NCBI GenBank assembly: GCA_018663505.1
Contig: JABJQG010000060.1
Coordinates: forward strand, 1-51,763
Source of the DNA: Pseudobdellovibrionaceae bacterium
Lineage (GTDB): Bacteria > Bdellovibrionota > Bdellovibrionia > Bdellovibrionales > UBA1609
Direction: 5' to 3'
Length of the DNA: 51,763 nucleotides
Position numbers and translations under genes: made by a program. This document shows positions 16,989-25,174 of the stretch, one piece after another (positions within the stretch are counted from its first letter, which is position 1; each line of letters starts with the position of its first letter). The notes under the pieces were generated by a model. That model saw only the letters and a program-made list of their open reading frames with translations, was not told where the DNA came from and ran no database searches.

Positions 16989-18758
16989 TTATTCGTTATG
17001 TTTTGTTCCTAGGAGTTTCTTATATTGAACAATCTCTCTACTGAGGTAGGCGGCGACTTGTTCTTTACGGATCAATTCTGTTGCTGATGGATCGAAATAG
17101 GCTCGCTTCTTTGCTTGTTCAATGAGTTCAGCTGAAATTGTAACCTTATCCTGAACATCCAAGCTAAGCTGGTCACGATTAAGCCAAAGAAATTTTAAAA
17201 CATCCCACTCTTTATTATATAATTTCTTTATTTCATCAGGAGATACTTCATTTTTTGACCATAATGCTTTTGAAAATGCACACCATTTAGGATCTTTTCT
17301 AATTTGCTGTACGTGTAGGTATTCATGAATAAGTGTACTTTTAGGGGCGTCATTAGCAATAATGATGGTTGTGCAGTTTTCTGAAGCCGCATGTTCTTTT
17401 TTGCACAAAGTTTTGCCCATAATATTCTTTATGCCGGATATTTCTGATAAATTGGTTTTTGGAGCTTCTATGCTTCCCCATGTGAACACCTGATCAGGCA
17501 CATTTCGCTCAGATTTAAGAATTTTTATACATACATTATCCTTTCGGATAGCACTTAACATTTGCACAGGTTTAAGTTTGGATAGGCGAGTAATCTTTGT
17601 TGCTAAGGAAGTATTGTCGTGAATACACCATGAGCAATTTTGTTGTTCAATTTCACTAGCCAATATTTCACTTAAGGTGTTGTCAGGAGAAAATTTAGAT
17701 AAGCAGCTTAAATATTTAGTATCTTTAGTAATTCTTCCCAAATAAAAGCAAGCAATATAATGAGCTGGGTTTATTGAAAGAGCACTAGTGAAGTGTTTTT
17801 TTGCTTTTGAAATATTACCTAAACCAAACTCAATAGCACCCAAGTTTGTATGAGCCTCGTAGTTGTTTGAATTTATGTTTACTACTTTTTCAAATAACAG
17901 TTTTGCATTTGGAATATCTTTTTTTGACCAATATGAATCTGCAATATGATATAGGACTAACTCATTATTTTGACCCTTACCTAAGGCCTTTGTAAGGTAC
18001 TTAATGGATTCAGAATATTTTTTATTGAGCTTATAAAGATACCCTAAGCTGTAGGGTTTGTTCTTGGCTTTTTCCAATTCCTGTATAGCCTTATCTAACT
18101 GACCATTTAGATAATAATGTAAGTAGAGTTCAATTTTCGCAGGATCTTTAAAATAAAAATGCTTAACCGTAGTGAGCTCATAGTTTCCAAGTTTTCTAAA
18201 AATAAAACCTGATTGGTATGGATAATAGTTTAAAGCTGATTTCAGAGAAATAAAATTGTGCTTTAAAGCAAGTGCGTGACCCAGCTCATGGATTAGTACT
18301 GTTGTTAAATCCAGACCGTTCTTAGTCCAATCAAAAAACTCTGCATTGATGAGAATATCCGCGTCCACAAGCTCGCCAGTGTCTTCATTAAAACTTCTAA
18401 TAGTTCTGGCTAGCGATGTTTTATCAGTAAATTTATGAAAGCCTTTTTCTACCCAGTAAATTCCTTTTTCGCCAGAAATTGAAGAGCTATACTTCTGAAC
18501 TTTTGTATTACATGTTAAATCGAAAATTTTCTTCGGAAAATATGAATTCCATACATCAGCAGCTTTCCGAATTGAACTACGGTGCTGCCTTGGTATATTA
18601 TTGCTGAGACACAAAGATACCGGCAGGGTCTTCCATAAAACCGGTAATCCAGATGAAGTTTTAGCTACTCCATAATAAGTAGCCTCTTCAGCTATTAATA
18701 TTGCTGAAATGAGCTGTGTAATAAATAAAATAGATACGAATAATAATTTAATTTTCAT
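16989..18758 (-). CDS. Exported TPR protein with two HExxH metalloprotease-like motifs
   Basis: This 589-residue protein has a signal peptide (MKIKLLFVSILFITQLISAILIA). An N-terminal matrixin/astacin-like zinc protease region follows, with HELGHALALKH at 157-167 (HExxHxxxxxH, three zinc ligands). About six TPR-type repeats run through residues 205-345. A C-terminal region carries a second HExxH (HEYLH, 478-482), preceded by a DAPKSTLI strand as in minimal zincins, and a nearby E-x2-A (EQVAAYLSRE) that could be the third ligand. Several cysteines (CSWC, CIKIL) suggest extracytoplasmic folding. It stands alone. An exported protease with TPR-mediated partner binding is inferred. Confidence 0.75.
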   Translation of the reverse strand: MKIKLLFVSILFITQLISAILIAEEATYYGVAKTSSGLPVLWKTLPVSLCLSNNIPRQHRSSIRKAADVWNSYFPKKIFDLTCNTKVQKYSSSISGEKGIYWVEKGFHKFTDKTSLARTIRSFNEDTGELVDADILINAEFFDWTKNGLDLTTVLIHELGHALALKHNFISLKSALNYYPYQSGFIFRKLGNYELTTVKHFYFKDPAKIELYLHYYLNGQLDKAIQELEKAKNKPYSLGYLYKLNKKYSESIKYLTKALGKGQNNELVLYHIADSYWSKKDIPNAKLLFEKVVNINSNNYEAHTNLGAIEFGLGNISKAKKHFTSALSINPAHYIACFYLGRITKDTKYLSCLSKFSPDNTLSEILASEIEQQNCSWCIHDNTSLATKITRLSKLKPVQMLSAIRKDNVCIKILKSERNVPDQVFTWGSIEAPKTNLSEISGIKNIMGKTLCKKEHAASENCTTIIIANDAPKSTLIHEYLHVQQIRKDPKWCAFSKALWSKNEVSPDEIKKLYNKEWDVLKFLWLNRDQLSLDVQDKVTISAELIEQAKKRAYFDPSATELIRKEQVAAYLSREIVQYKKLLGTKHNE

Positions 18759-19099
18759 CTACATAAATAGTAGGCGAAACTTAGGTCGTTGTACAAACGT
18801 TTCTGGCGGTGCTGCATGTGTGGATGACTGTGTAGGCACTAGAACCTAACGCAATAGTTCTCCATCCCAAATGAAAACTTTGGCGTTAGAGTTTAAATTA
18901 CAGATTAGTCGGTAGTTATGTGATTTCAGTAGGTTAAATGCCTAATCATGGCAAAGTCAGGTTGAGTTTATTTCATCTCTAGAGAAGTAATAATCGAAAC
19001 CATAAAAAATATCCAAAGGAAGCACATATACACTGGTTAACTGCCGAGCCACCCTCGCTTCGACTTTCTCGGTATTCAGATACTAGTTTCTCAAACCTT
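18759..19099. other. Intergenic region with one copy of a 33-bp repeat
   Basis: No gene is visible. 18866-18898 is one copy of a repeat whose second copy is at 20839-20871. Upstream of it GTGTGGATGACTG (about 18818) also matches GTGTGGGTGACTG at 20823. CTAACGC (18846-18852) and GCGTTAG (18883-18889) form a 7-bp inverted pair resembling the outer arms of an integron attC site. Confidence 0.45.
18866..18898 (+). repeat. 33-bp repeat, copy 1
   Basis: This copy is 29/33 identical to 20839-20871 in the same orientation; both begin CCCAAATGAAA and end TAAAT. The two copies flank the betaine synthesis genes. Confidence 0.65.
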
Positions 19100-19915
19100 C
19101 TATTTTGTAGCTAAAAAAATTCCCCAGGCTAAGTGTCCACTGAGGCCACCTTTGACCCAGAGTTCGAGCCCTAGCCTCATTTTTTTAAGATAACCTGATG
19201 AGATCTTTGTAGATAATTCTTCTTGGCGGCTAATGATTTGAGTCAATACGCTTTGATAGTGCTTTGGAAGTTGTTCTGATAAATCAATGTACTGAACATT
19301 AGAAAAACCAATGTTTTGACACTGCTCTTTATAAAACTGAGGAGATCCCATTTCTTTTAAATGGATCCTTTCTAAAATAGGCTCAAGCACGTTCTCAGGG
19401 CAATCATCCGACTGCATGGGATCTGTAAAAATAAATGAACCACCAGTTTTTAAAACTCTATAAACTTCTTTTAGAACCATTTGTTTTTTATCTGTATGTA
19501 AAAAGGCGTCTTGGGACCAAACGATGTCAAAAGATTCTGGCTCAAAACTAAGTTTTTCAAAATTTCCTTGAACAACTTTAATATTCTTCTCAAATTTTTG
19601 TTCTTTATTTTTTTGTTGGTGTCTTTTGTTTTCAACGTCGCTGAGGTTAAATGCAGTAACCTGGCAGTCATAATTTTTAGCCAGATAACGAGCAGTCCCC
19701 CCATAGCCACTGCCCAGGTCAAGGACATGGGATTTTGAAGTGATTTGGATTTTCTTTGTCATTTCTTCCACTGTCTGCCGGCTAGCTACTTTTATATCGT
19801 CTGTGGATTTGTATATCCCGATATGAATATCTTCCCCTCCCCATATTTCATGATAAAAAATATCTGCATCGGAGCTGTCATAATAATTTTTAGTGATGTC
19901 GGCTAAATCAGTCAT
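19100..19915 (-). CDS. Sarcosine/dimethylglycine N-methyltransferase (glycine betaine synthesis)
   Basis: This SAM-dependent enzyme carries out the later methylations from sarcosine through dimethylglycine to glycine betaine, an osmoprotectant. The frame opens at 19990, but the family-like opening MTDLADITKNYYDSSDADIFYHEIWGGEDIHIGIY starts at the ATG at 19915 (271 residues). That also gives an 8-bp overlap with the upstream partner. Motif I (VLDLGSGYGGTARYLA), FDIVWSQDAFLHT and GGSFIFTDPMQSD are typical of the SDMT group. The two genes together provide the whole route from glycine, without choline. Confidence 0.9.
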   Translation of the reverse strand: MTDLADITKNYYDSSDADIFYHEIWGGEDIHIGIYKSTDDIKVASRQTVEEMTKKIQITSKSHVLDLGSGYGGTARYLAKNYDCQVTAFNLSDVENKRHQQKNKEQKFEKNIKVVQGNFEKLSFEPESFDIVWSQDAFLHTDKKQMVLKEVYRVLKTGGSFIFTDPMQSDDCPENVLEPILERIHLKEMGSPQFYKEQCQNIGFSNVQYIDLSEQLPKHYQSVLTQIISRQEELSTKISSGYLKKMRLGLELWVKGGLSGHLAWGIFLATK

Positions 19916-20711
19916 TTTGATATATCTTTTCTGCAATATTAACAAAGAAATCCGGTGCTTCAGATTTGAAGGTTTCTTGGAAATCGCCAAAAGTATGAAC
20001 TTTTTGGAAGCCCACTTCCTGCATTAAATTTTGCAAATACTTTTTCCGCAGAGGATACATGTTTAAGTGATATTTTGAGTCGTCAGGAAAAGAGTAACAA
20101 AAGCGAGTTAAGCCCTCGTCAATATGCTCAGGTTCCACTCGGATGTTATCACCGCAATAATAATATGTGTGTGCATTTGAATAACCGGCATCAAGGATCT
20201 CATCATAATTTCTGTGATCGAGAATAAGTACTCCGTCGAAGCGAAGAACTGAATAAAATTCAGCTAAAGCTTTTCTTCGGTCTTTTTCTGAAAAAAGGTG
20301 AGTAAAGGAGTTGCCAAGACAGATGACAGCATCAAAACGTTCATGAACACTTTTATTAAGTAATCGCCAGTCAGCCTGAACAGTAGAAAGGATGTGTCCA
20401 CGCTCATGCGCATTTTCGAAAGCTTTTGCCAACATCTCAGGGCTGCCATCGGCGGAGACAACTTCAAATCCCGCTTCAATTAGGCGTACGGAATGATATC
20501 CTGTGCCTGTGGCTACATCGAGAATTCTTTTTGCTCCACGCTCTTTTAGTTGATCAATGAAAAAGCTACCCTCTGATTTAGATCTTTGATCCCAATCAAT
20601 CAGGTCGTCCCATTTTTCTACGAAGCTTTTTACATATTCCTTTTTATAGTGATCCGTGTCGCGAACTTTAGTAGGGTTTTCTCCAAATTTTTGTTTGTCA
20701 TTATTTCCCAC
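19908..20711 (-). CDS. Glycine/sarcosine N-methyltransferase (glycine betaine synthesis)
   Basis: This 267-residue enzyme methylates glycine to sarcosine and dimethylglycine using SAM. It closely resembles halophile GSMT proteins: HYKKEYVKSFVEKWDDLIDWDQR, motif I ILDVATGTGYHSVRL, EAGFEVVSADGSPEMLAKA, CLGNSFTHLF, RALAEFYSVLRFDGVLILDHRNYD and YLQNLMQEVGFQKVHTFGDFQET. It overlaps the dimethylglycine enzyme by 8 bp, giving a two-gene operon. Such operons are typical of marine and halophilic bacteria and are often transferred. Here they lie between two copies of a 33-bp repeat. Confidence 0.92.
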   Translation of the reverse strand: MGNNDKQKFGENPTKVRDTDHYKKEYVKSFVEKWDDLIDWDQRSKSEGSFFIDQLKERGAKRILDVATGTGYHSVRLIEAGFEVVSADGSPEMLAKAFENAHERGHILSTVQADWRLLNKSVHERFDAVICLGNSFTHLFSEKDRRKALAEFYSVLRFDGVLILDHRNYDEILDAGYSNAHTYYYCGDNIRVEPEHIDEGLTRFCYSFPDDSKYHLNMYPLRKKYLQNLMQEVGFQKVHTFGDFQETFKSEAPDFFVNIAEKIYQND

Positions 20712-20838
20712 AGAAAACCTCTCTGTCTTTTTAGTTGAAAAGTAGACTCTATTTTGAGCCGAGGACTCGGCTCAACTACTTTCCAATACCCCATATCTCG
20801 GATATTCTCAATCCTTTTGAAGGTGTGGGTGACTGCCA

Positions 20839-20871
20839 CCCAAATGAAAGCTTTAGCGTTAAAGTGTAAAT
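20839..20871 (+). repeat. 33-bp repeat, copy 2, abutting the left attachment core
   Basis: This is the second copy of the repeat at 18866-18898 (29/33 identical). Its last base is the T of TGGCGGAGA, so similarity between the copies stops exactly where the presumed attachment core begins. TGGGTG/CACCCA just to its left (about 20826-20842) can form a 6-bp hairpin. Confidence 0.65.
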
Positions 20872-21063
20872 GGCGGAGAAGGCCATATAGTAGAAGAACA
20901 CCTTAGTTCTGTTTTATTTGAACTTGAGGCTTATCCTGAGCCTAAAATTTTAAATTCTACTGAGCTAAGGCATCTTATGGGGACTTTCGGTACCACTGTC
21001 TCTGTGGCAAAGTTTCTTGGCTGTAGCCAGTCTCATGTTTCCAAAGGGCTACAACCTAAATAG
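20863..21063 (+). other. Start-less open frame: candidate displaced 3' end of recombinase 1
   Basis: After an in-frame TAA at 20860-20862 the frame is open for 66 codons to TAG at 21061-21063, with no credible start codon or ribosome-binding site at its head. From the core onward it reads GGEGHIVEEH..., then TELRHLMGTFGTTVSVAKFLGCSQSHVSKGL, with a helix-turn-helix-like segment (VSVAKFLGCSQSHVSKGL). The core is read as N-G-G-E, the same phase in which recombinase 1 reads its right core (K-N-G-G-E). Circularisation would therefore fuse the two into a 585-residue protein. The alternative is a 5'-truncated HTH pseudogene. Confidence 0.55.
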
Positions 21064-21073
21064 ATCTATTTTC

Positions 21074-21110
21074 TTGCAAAAAATAGTATAGTGTACTATA
21101 GTGTGTTATA
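21074..21110 (+). promoter_or_regulatory. BrnTA promoter with overlapping repeats
   Basis: TTGCAA (21074-21079) and TATAGT (21097-21102) are 17 bp apart. TATAGTGT occurs twice in direct repeat (about 21087 and 21097), and TATAGT/ACTATA form a short inverted pair across the -10. BrnA-type antitoxins repress their own promoters, so these are candidate operators. The expected transcription start, near 21109, nearly coincides with the ATG at 21110. Confidence 0.5.
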
Positions 21111-21463
21111 TGGCTCGGTTCAAGTTCGTCATATGGTTAGCTTATTGGTATATTCAGAATGAACTCTTTGAGTTTGAATGGGACCGTGGAAACCACAAAA
21201 AGAGCCAAGAAAAGCATGGTGTAAGCCCTGAGGAAGTGGAGTCCGTTTTTGACATGAAACTGGGAGTTCCCCTAGGTCAGCAGATTTCCCCCGCTGTGGA
21301 TGAAGAACGTCTTTGTATTGTTGGTCCCAACTCTGAGGGGAGAATGTTGTCTGTTGTTTTTACTTTACGAGATGGTCGAGTTCGGCCCGTGAGCGCAAGA
21401 AATGCAAGTCGCAAAGAAAGGAGGCTCTATGAAGAAGTCCGTAAAACGCTTGAAAACCTATGA
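21110..21463 (+). CDS. brnT: BrnT-family ribonuclease toxin
   Basis: BrnT toxins are small RelE-like ribonucleases that stop translation until bound by BrnA. The core FEFEWDRGNHKKSQEKHGVSPEEVESVFD, then RLCIVGPNSEGRMLSVVFTLRDGRVRPVSARNASRKERRLYEE, matches the family. Normal members begin near the FEWD motif, so the first 20 residues (ARFKFVIWLAYWYIQNEL) are an unusual extension. The GTG at 21101 lies inside the -10 box and cannot be used; the ATG at 21110 would be nearly leaderless. It overlaps brnA by 35 bp. Confidence 0.88.
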   Translation: MARFKFVIWLAYWYIQNELFEFEWDRGNHKKSQEKHGVSPEEVESVFDMKLGVPLGQQISPAVDEERLCIVGPNSEGRMLSVVFTLRDGRVRPVSARNASRKERRLYEEVRKTLENL

Positions 21464-21662
21464 TCGTATTGATTTTGATCCTAAGGAGATTATAGCCGGT
21501 ATGAAACGTCTTAAGGGGGCTCGTCGTAAGCCTACAAGTATTGCTCTTGAAGAGGATATTTTGAAGGAACTAAAGAGCCTTGCAGATAAGAAGGGGCTCC
21601 CCTACCAGGTTTTAATGCGCCTTCTTATTACGGAAGGATTGAAGCGCCTTAAAGCTTCTTAG
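21429..21662 (+). CDS. brnA: BrnA-family antitoxin (ribbon-helix-helix)
   Basis: BrnA binds and inhibits BrnT and represses the operon. AAAGGAGG before the ATG at 21429 fixes the start at MKKSVKRLKTYDRIDFDP (77 residues), although the frame is open from 21402. The C-terminal half is a ribbon-helix-helix: RKPTSIALEEDILKELKSLADKKGLPYQVLMRLLITEGLKRL. Toxin first, antitoxin second is the normal brnTA order. The pair may stabilise element 1. Confidence 0.88.
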   Translation: MKKSVKRLKTYDRIDFDPKEIIAGMKRLKGARRKPTSIALEEDILKELKSLADKKGLPYQVLMRLLITEGLKRLKAS

Positions 21663-22043
21663 AGGGGCCAAAACTAAGTAAGTAGGTTTTTCAACGCCCC
21701 CTATTGCCTTAGCATCCAGAAGCCAATTTTTCTGAATTTGGACTCGAAAGCTCGCTTTAAAATCAGAGGGCGCTCAGATGTCACTATCTCAGAGGCTAAA
21801 AATCAAAATCAGTCCATGAGTCATTTGGTTTAAATCAGGCTTGTTATAAGAATAATCCTCGAACCATAGTTGGCTCAAGACCTATTTAACTATTAGAGAT
21901 TATTGAAGTATAATCCTTTTGTGGGTTTTATCAATCTTTGCTGACTCTATTAGCTAACTCTTAGAAAAGTAAAGTATTTGGCCTTATTGGTCTAAATAAA
22001 TATAAATACTTTTAAAAAAGAAATAAGTTGTTAAAATTAAATC
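21663..22043. other. Intergenic region, no gene seen
   Basis: No convincing open frame or RNA was found in about 380 bp. The sequence becomes very AT-rich from 21880, which probably holds the promoter of the lipoprotein gene at 22044. Confidence 0.4.
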
Positions 22044-23159
22044 ATGATACCTTGTATAAAAAGTAATATTTTAAAACTGGTTATATTTATTTTAATACCT
22101 ATTGTTTTCGTTGTTAGTTGTGACAATGGAGAAGATAAAGAAAGTCCAGCTCTCTGTACAGATCAGATTTGTGAGGAAACTGCAAAGTATAACCTTTTTC
22201 TAGCAAACCTTGATGGCTCAAATATTTCAGTAATCAAAACAGATAGTTATAGAGATATGACTCACGCCAGGCTTTCCCCAGATCAACAATGGATCGCCTA
22301 TACAATATATAATAATTTAGACTCTAACAGTTGTGGTAGCCCAGCTAATGGTTATCAACAAACGGAGATTCGTGCTGTAAGCATTGATGGTTCTCAAGAC
22401 AAAAGAATCATTGCACCTGTCACAGGGGTTTTAAATTCTAATAATTATTGGTATGGCAGCTCAAATGATTTTACTTATTTATCAGGGGAACCTGGTTCCA
22501 CAAAGTTTTATAAATTAAGAGTTGATAGCTCTATGAATTTGGTTTCTGGACCTACTGAAGTCCCAGTGCCTGGAACCATTACACCCTTTGACCCAATGGC
22601 TAATTCAAATATAGATAAAATTGTTTTTGCTGGAGAGTACACTGACGTGGGATTGGTTAAGAGTATATTTTTAATGAACCTTTCGGACAGCGGAAGTGAA
22701 GTTGGACTTTCTCTTGGAAGAGACCATTCAGGGGCAACTATTTACTCTCCCAATATTTTTGAAAATGACCCTAAGATTTCTCCCGGTGGTGACAAAGTTG
22801 CCTTCATGAGGTGGGTCAATGCAGGAACAGATGGACATGGTTGGCATTTATTTGTAGTCCCTATAGCTTCTCCACTCAGTGAAGTTGATATTTCCTATTC
22901 GCATTTAGGAGCAGATATGCAACTACATGATACTTTGCCTGAGTGGATTGATAACGATACTATTGTATTTTCTTATATGAATGAGAAAACAGACGAAAGA
23001 ACACTGTATACTATGAAAGATGACGGAAGCCAAAGAACTCTAATTTCTTTGCCACCAGGTTATTTATATAGTGATGTTTATCCATTTAAAGACTCGAGTG
23101 ATCAAGTTAAGTTAATTATTTCTGTGGAAAAAATTGAAGCTCAATGTATTGCTCCCTAA
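22044..23159 (+). CDS. Lipoprotein with TolB/PD40-like beta-propeller
   Basis: This 371-residue protein has a lipoprotein signal (hydrophobic LKLVIFILIPIVFVVSC, lipid Cys26). The mature part carries several WD40-like/PD40 blades: NLFLANLDGSNISVI ... ARLSPDQQWIAYTIY, RAVSIDGSQDKRII, ISPGGDKVAFMRW, WHLFVVPI, WIDNDTIVFSYMN and LYTMKDDGSQRTLI. Such propellers usually mediate protein contacts at the periplasmic face or outer membrane. No strong ribosome-binding site precedes the ATG. It is a single gene, probably cargo of element 1. Confidence 0.75.
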   Translation: MIPCIKSNILKLVIFILIPIVFVVSCDNGEDKESPALCTDQICEETAKYNLFLANLDGSNISVIKTDSYRDMTHARLSPDQQWIAYTIYNNLDSNSCGSPANGYQQTEIRAVSIDGSQDKRIIAPVTGVLNSNNYWYGSSNDFTYLSGEPGSTKFYKLRVDSSMNLVSGPTEVPVPGTITPFDPMANSNIDKIVFAGEYTDVGLVKSIFLMNLSDSGSEVGLSLGRDHSGATIYSPNIFENDPKISPGGDKVAFMRWVNAGTDGHGWHLFVVPIASPLSEVDISYSHLGADMQLHDTLPEWIDNDTIVFSYMNEKTDERTLYTMKDDGSQRTLISLPPGYLYSDVYPFKDSSDQVKLIISVEKIEAQCIAP

Positions 23160-23358
23160 ATGAAATCGGTTTTTTACGGCCAAGTGTCCCGTCATGATGG
23201 TACACCATAAATTTAGCACCAAGGAGAAATCGAATCTGGAGTTTTTAGGGGGTCAAAATATACCACATCATCTAAATTTACTCATGATTTTTTGATAAGG
23301 ACTTGTTCAGAAACCTAGGGCCGTTTATCTGACATTAGGGGCGCATTCCAGGTTTAAA

Positions 23359-23691
23359 TTAATTTTCGCAAAATTTTCCATCAAAAGTTTGAAAATCACC
23401 ACCAAAAGTTCCTTCTAGATCTCTAGTCATACCATTTGCTATTTTTATCATTTTTTCACAGGTCATATCTTCGATCACTATTTTATTTTCTGCCACGGAT
23501 TTATGAAGTTTGGCAGCAAACGTTAGGTACATCTTATAATCCACACCATCACAATCATTTAAAATAGCAGTTGAGAGTGAGATAGAAGCAACCATAAGGT
23601 CACGTCTACAGTTTTCAGCCGATAACTGTGCTGCAAATAAATTTGACGATCCAACAAAAATTGTTACAATTACAGCTATTATGCGGGTCAT
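23359..23691 (-). CDS. Small exported four-cysteine protein
   Basis: This 110-residue protein has a signal peptide (MTRIIAVIVTIFVGSSNLFAA) and four cysteines in the mature part (AENCRRDL, LNDCDGVD, DMTCEKM, GKFCEN), which could form two disulphides. The middle looks helical (LMVASISLSTAIL, YLTFAAKLHKSVAEN). AAAAGGAG precedes the ATG. It is on the opposite strand to its neighbours. No family is recognised. Confidence 0.65.
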   Translation of the reverse strand: MTRIIAVIVTIFVGSSNLFAAQLSAENCRRDLMVASISLSTAILNDCDGVDYKMYLTFAAKLHKSVAENKIVIEDMTCEKMIKIANGMTRDLEGTFGGDFQTFDGKFCEN

Positions 23692-24116
23692 AAAGACTCC
23701 TTTTCAAAGTTATTGGTGCTTAATATATGTAGTGCAGTTATCATACCTAAAATTTCTCTAATTTATGGATCGATAGAGTGATGAGACAATGGCTTGAACA
23801 AAACCCAATGTATTGAGATCTGATTTTAGCAGGTTTCCTGTGCTTTACCCTACTTTTGTAGCAGGTCGAGCTAGATTCTGAATAATCTTTATTGTCTTTA
23901 CGAGCATAAACGACAACAAACCTGAAAGTTACTGGAACCCTTATTCTCTAAATAGAGATTTTGAGTCTCTCTTTAGGGGGCTTGTTTAAAGCCCCAAAGT
24001 CTCTTTTTTGAGATTTTGAAGCAAAAAGTAATGTGATCTTAACTCCTTAAAGCTGCCAAGCCATGTTGGCACAAAACACCTCTTTTCTTGCAGTTAATAT
24101 TAGTAAGGAGGTGATA
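23692..24116. other. Long leader region of the replication protein, with strong hairpin
   Basis: No protein gene is evident. A strong hairpin with T-run at 23961-24009 lies about 110 bp upstream of the replication gene and on its strand. Either a small RNA ends here or transcription of the replication gene is attenuated. Confidence 0.4.
23961..24009 (+). terminator. Terminator- or attenuator-like hairpin
   Basis: GGGGCTT (23977-23983) and AAGCCCC (23989-23995) form the core stem. Outer sequences GAGTCTC-type and CAAAGTCTC can extend it imperfectly, and a run of six T follows (24004-24009). Confidence 0.5.
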
Positions 24117-24839
24117 GTGAATATACAAAAAAGAGATCTAGAAATATTATTTGCTTTATCAAAATATGGGGTGTTTTCCACAGGACAAATAGGCTCAAAG
24201 TATTTTATGAATGTTGAGAGAAGCACTGTCTTACGCAGGTTAAGGATATTAAAAACGCATGGACTAATACTAAACCCATCAACACTTGAGAATGGCATGA
24301 AGGTGTGGTCGGTTTCAAAAATGGGTGCAGAGTTAATAGGGGCTGAGGTACCCTTTCGCTATTCAAACAGAAACACCGCTCTACACGATGTAACACTATC
24401 CCAACTACGCCAACATTTAGAAACACTTATTACTGCTAAAAACTGGGTGAGTGATATGCAGTTTAGGAGAAAGCTTGCTCAGACTGGAGAACTTGATTCC
24501 ACTGTACCAGACGGAATGTTTAATACAGATATATTTCAAGAACCAACACGCGTAGCTCTAGAGCTTGAGCTACATCCAAAAGCTCATCAAAGATACAAAA
24601 AAGTATTTTATGATTACAAATTTCACCGAGAAGTTACGTATATCTTTTATGTAGTGAAACATTTTTCCATACTAAAACCTGTGTTTAAAATTTGGGGAAA
24701 TAATGTTTTGCGTGAAGGAAGGTTTTATAAGCAACGTATCATTGGGGTTGTATTTCAAGACCTATTAGAGCATGGGCTTGAGGCAAAAATTCACTGGCCA
24801 AACGGTTTGTCAGCACCACTTAAAAAATTATTTAACTAG
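24117..24839 (+). CDS. Replic_Relax-type replication-relaxation protein
   Basis: This protein resembles the Replic_Relax (PF13814) family of plasmid and integrative-element proteins linked to replication or mobilisation. An N-terminal winged helix (RDLEILFALSKYGVFSTGQIGSKYF ... STVLRRLRILKTHGLI) is followed by the family's hydrophobic-acidic core (WVSDMQFRRKLAQ ... VPDGMF ... VALELELHPKAHQRYKKVFYDYK ... YIFYVV). The frame opens at 24063, but AGGAGGTGAT immediately before a GTG at 24117 is a near-perfect ribosome-binding site and sets the start (240 residues). It probably serves replication or transfer of element 1. Confidence 0.75.
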   Translation: MNIQKRDLEILFALSKYGVFSTGQIGSKYFMNVERSTVLRRLRILKTHGLILNPSTLENGMKVWSVSKMGAELIGAEVPFRYSNRNTALHDVTLSQLRQHLETLITAKNWVSDMQFRRKLAQTGELDSTVPDGMFNTDIFQEPTRVALELELHPKAHQRYKKVFYDYKFHREVTYIFYVVKHFSILKPVFKIWGNNVLREGRFYKQRIIGVVFQDLLEHGLEAKIHWPNGLSAPLKKLFN

Positions 24840-25174
24840 GCAAATAGTTGCCCAGGGCAGAAGTAAAATTTTGCCCACCCCCAGAGCATTTAATCCCCCC
24901 TATAATTTCCCTAATTCAACTTAAAAACTTAAAGTAATTCCTAGCAGATAACCCGGCTCTGTCTCACTCAAAGATAATGTCCTTAAGTTCTCGACCACTC
25001 CCCACAAACATGTGTGAAGTGGTCGAGAACTACAGACAAGATCAGGAGAAAGAAAGAGCCTAGAAATGGGTGGTAGAAAAAAATAATGAGGGAGGGGAAG
25101 GAGTGAAAGTGAAGGCAAAACAGAGGTGGTAAGAAAAATAAAGAGTTAAATAAATAAAAAAAGGAAGTAGTAAT
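24840..25174. other. Non-coding region upstream of recombinase 1: inverted repeat and purine-rich tract
   Basis: A 14-bp perfect inverted repeat (24986-24999 and 25018-25031) is followed by about 130 bp in which the top strand is almost wholly purine (25037-25165). No convincing gene is present. Confidence 0.45.
24986..25031. repeat. 14-bp perfect inverted repeat
   Basis: AGTTCTCGACCACT (24986-24999) is exactly complementary to 25018-25031 with an 18-bp centre that itself contains CACA/TGTG. It lies about 145-190 bp upstream of the small gene that leads recombinase 1. It may be a regulator or accessory recombination site. Confidence 0.6.
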
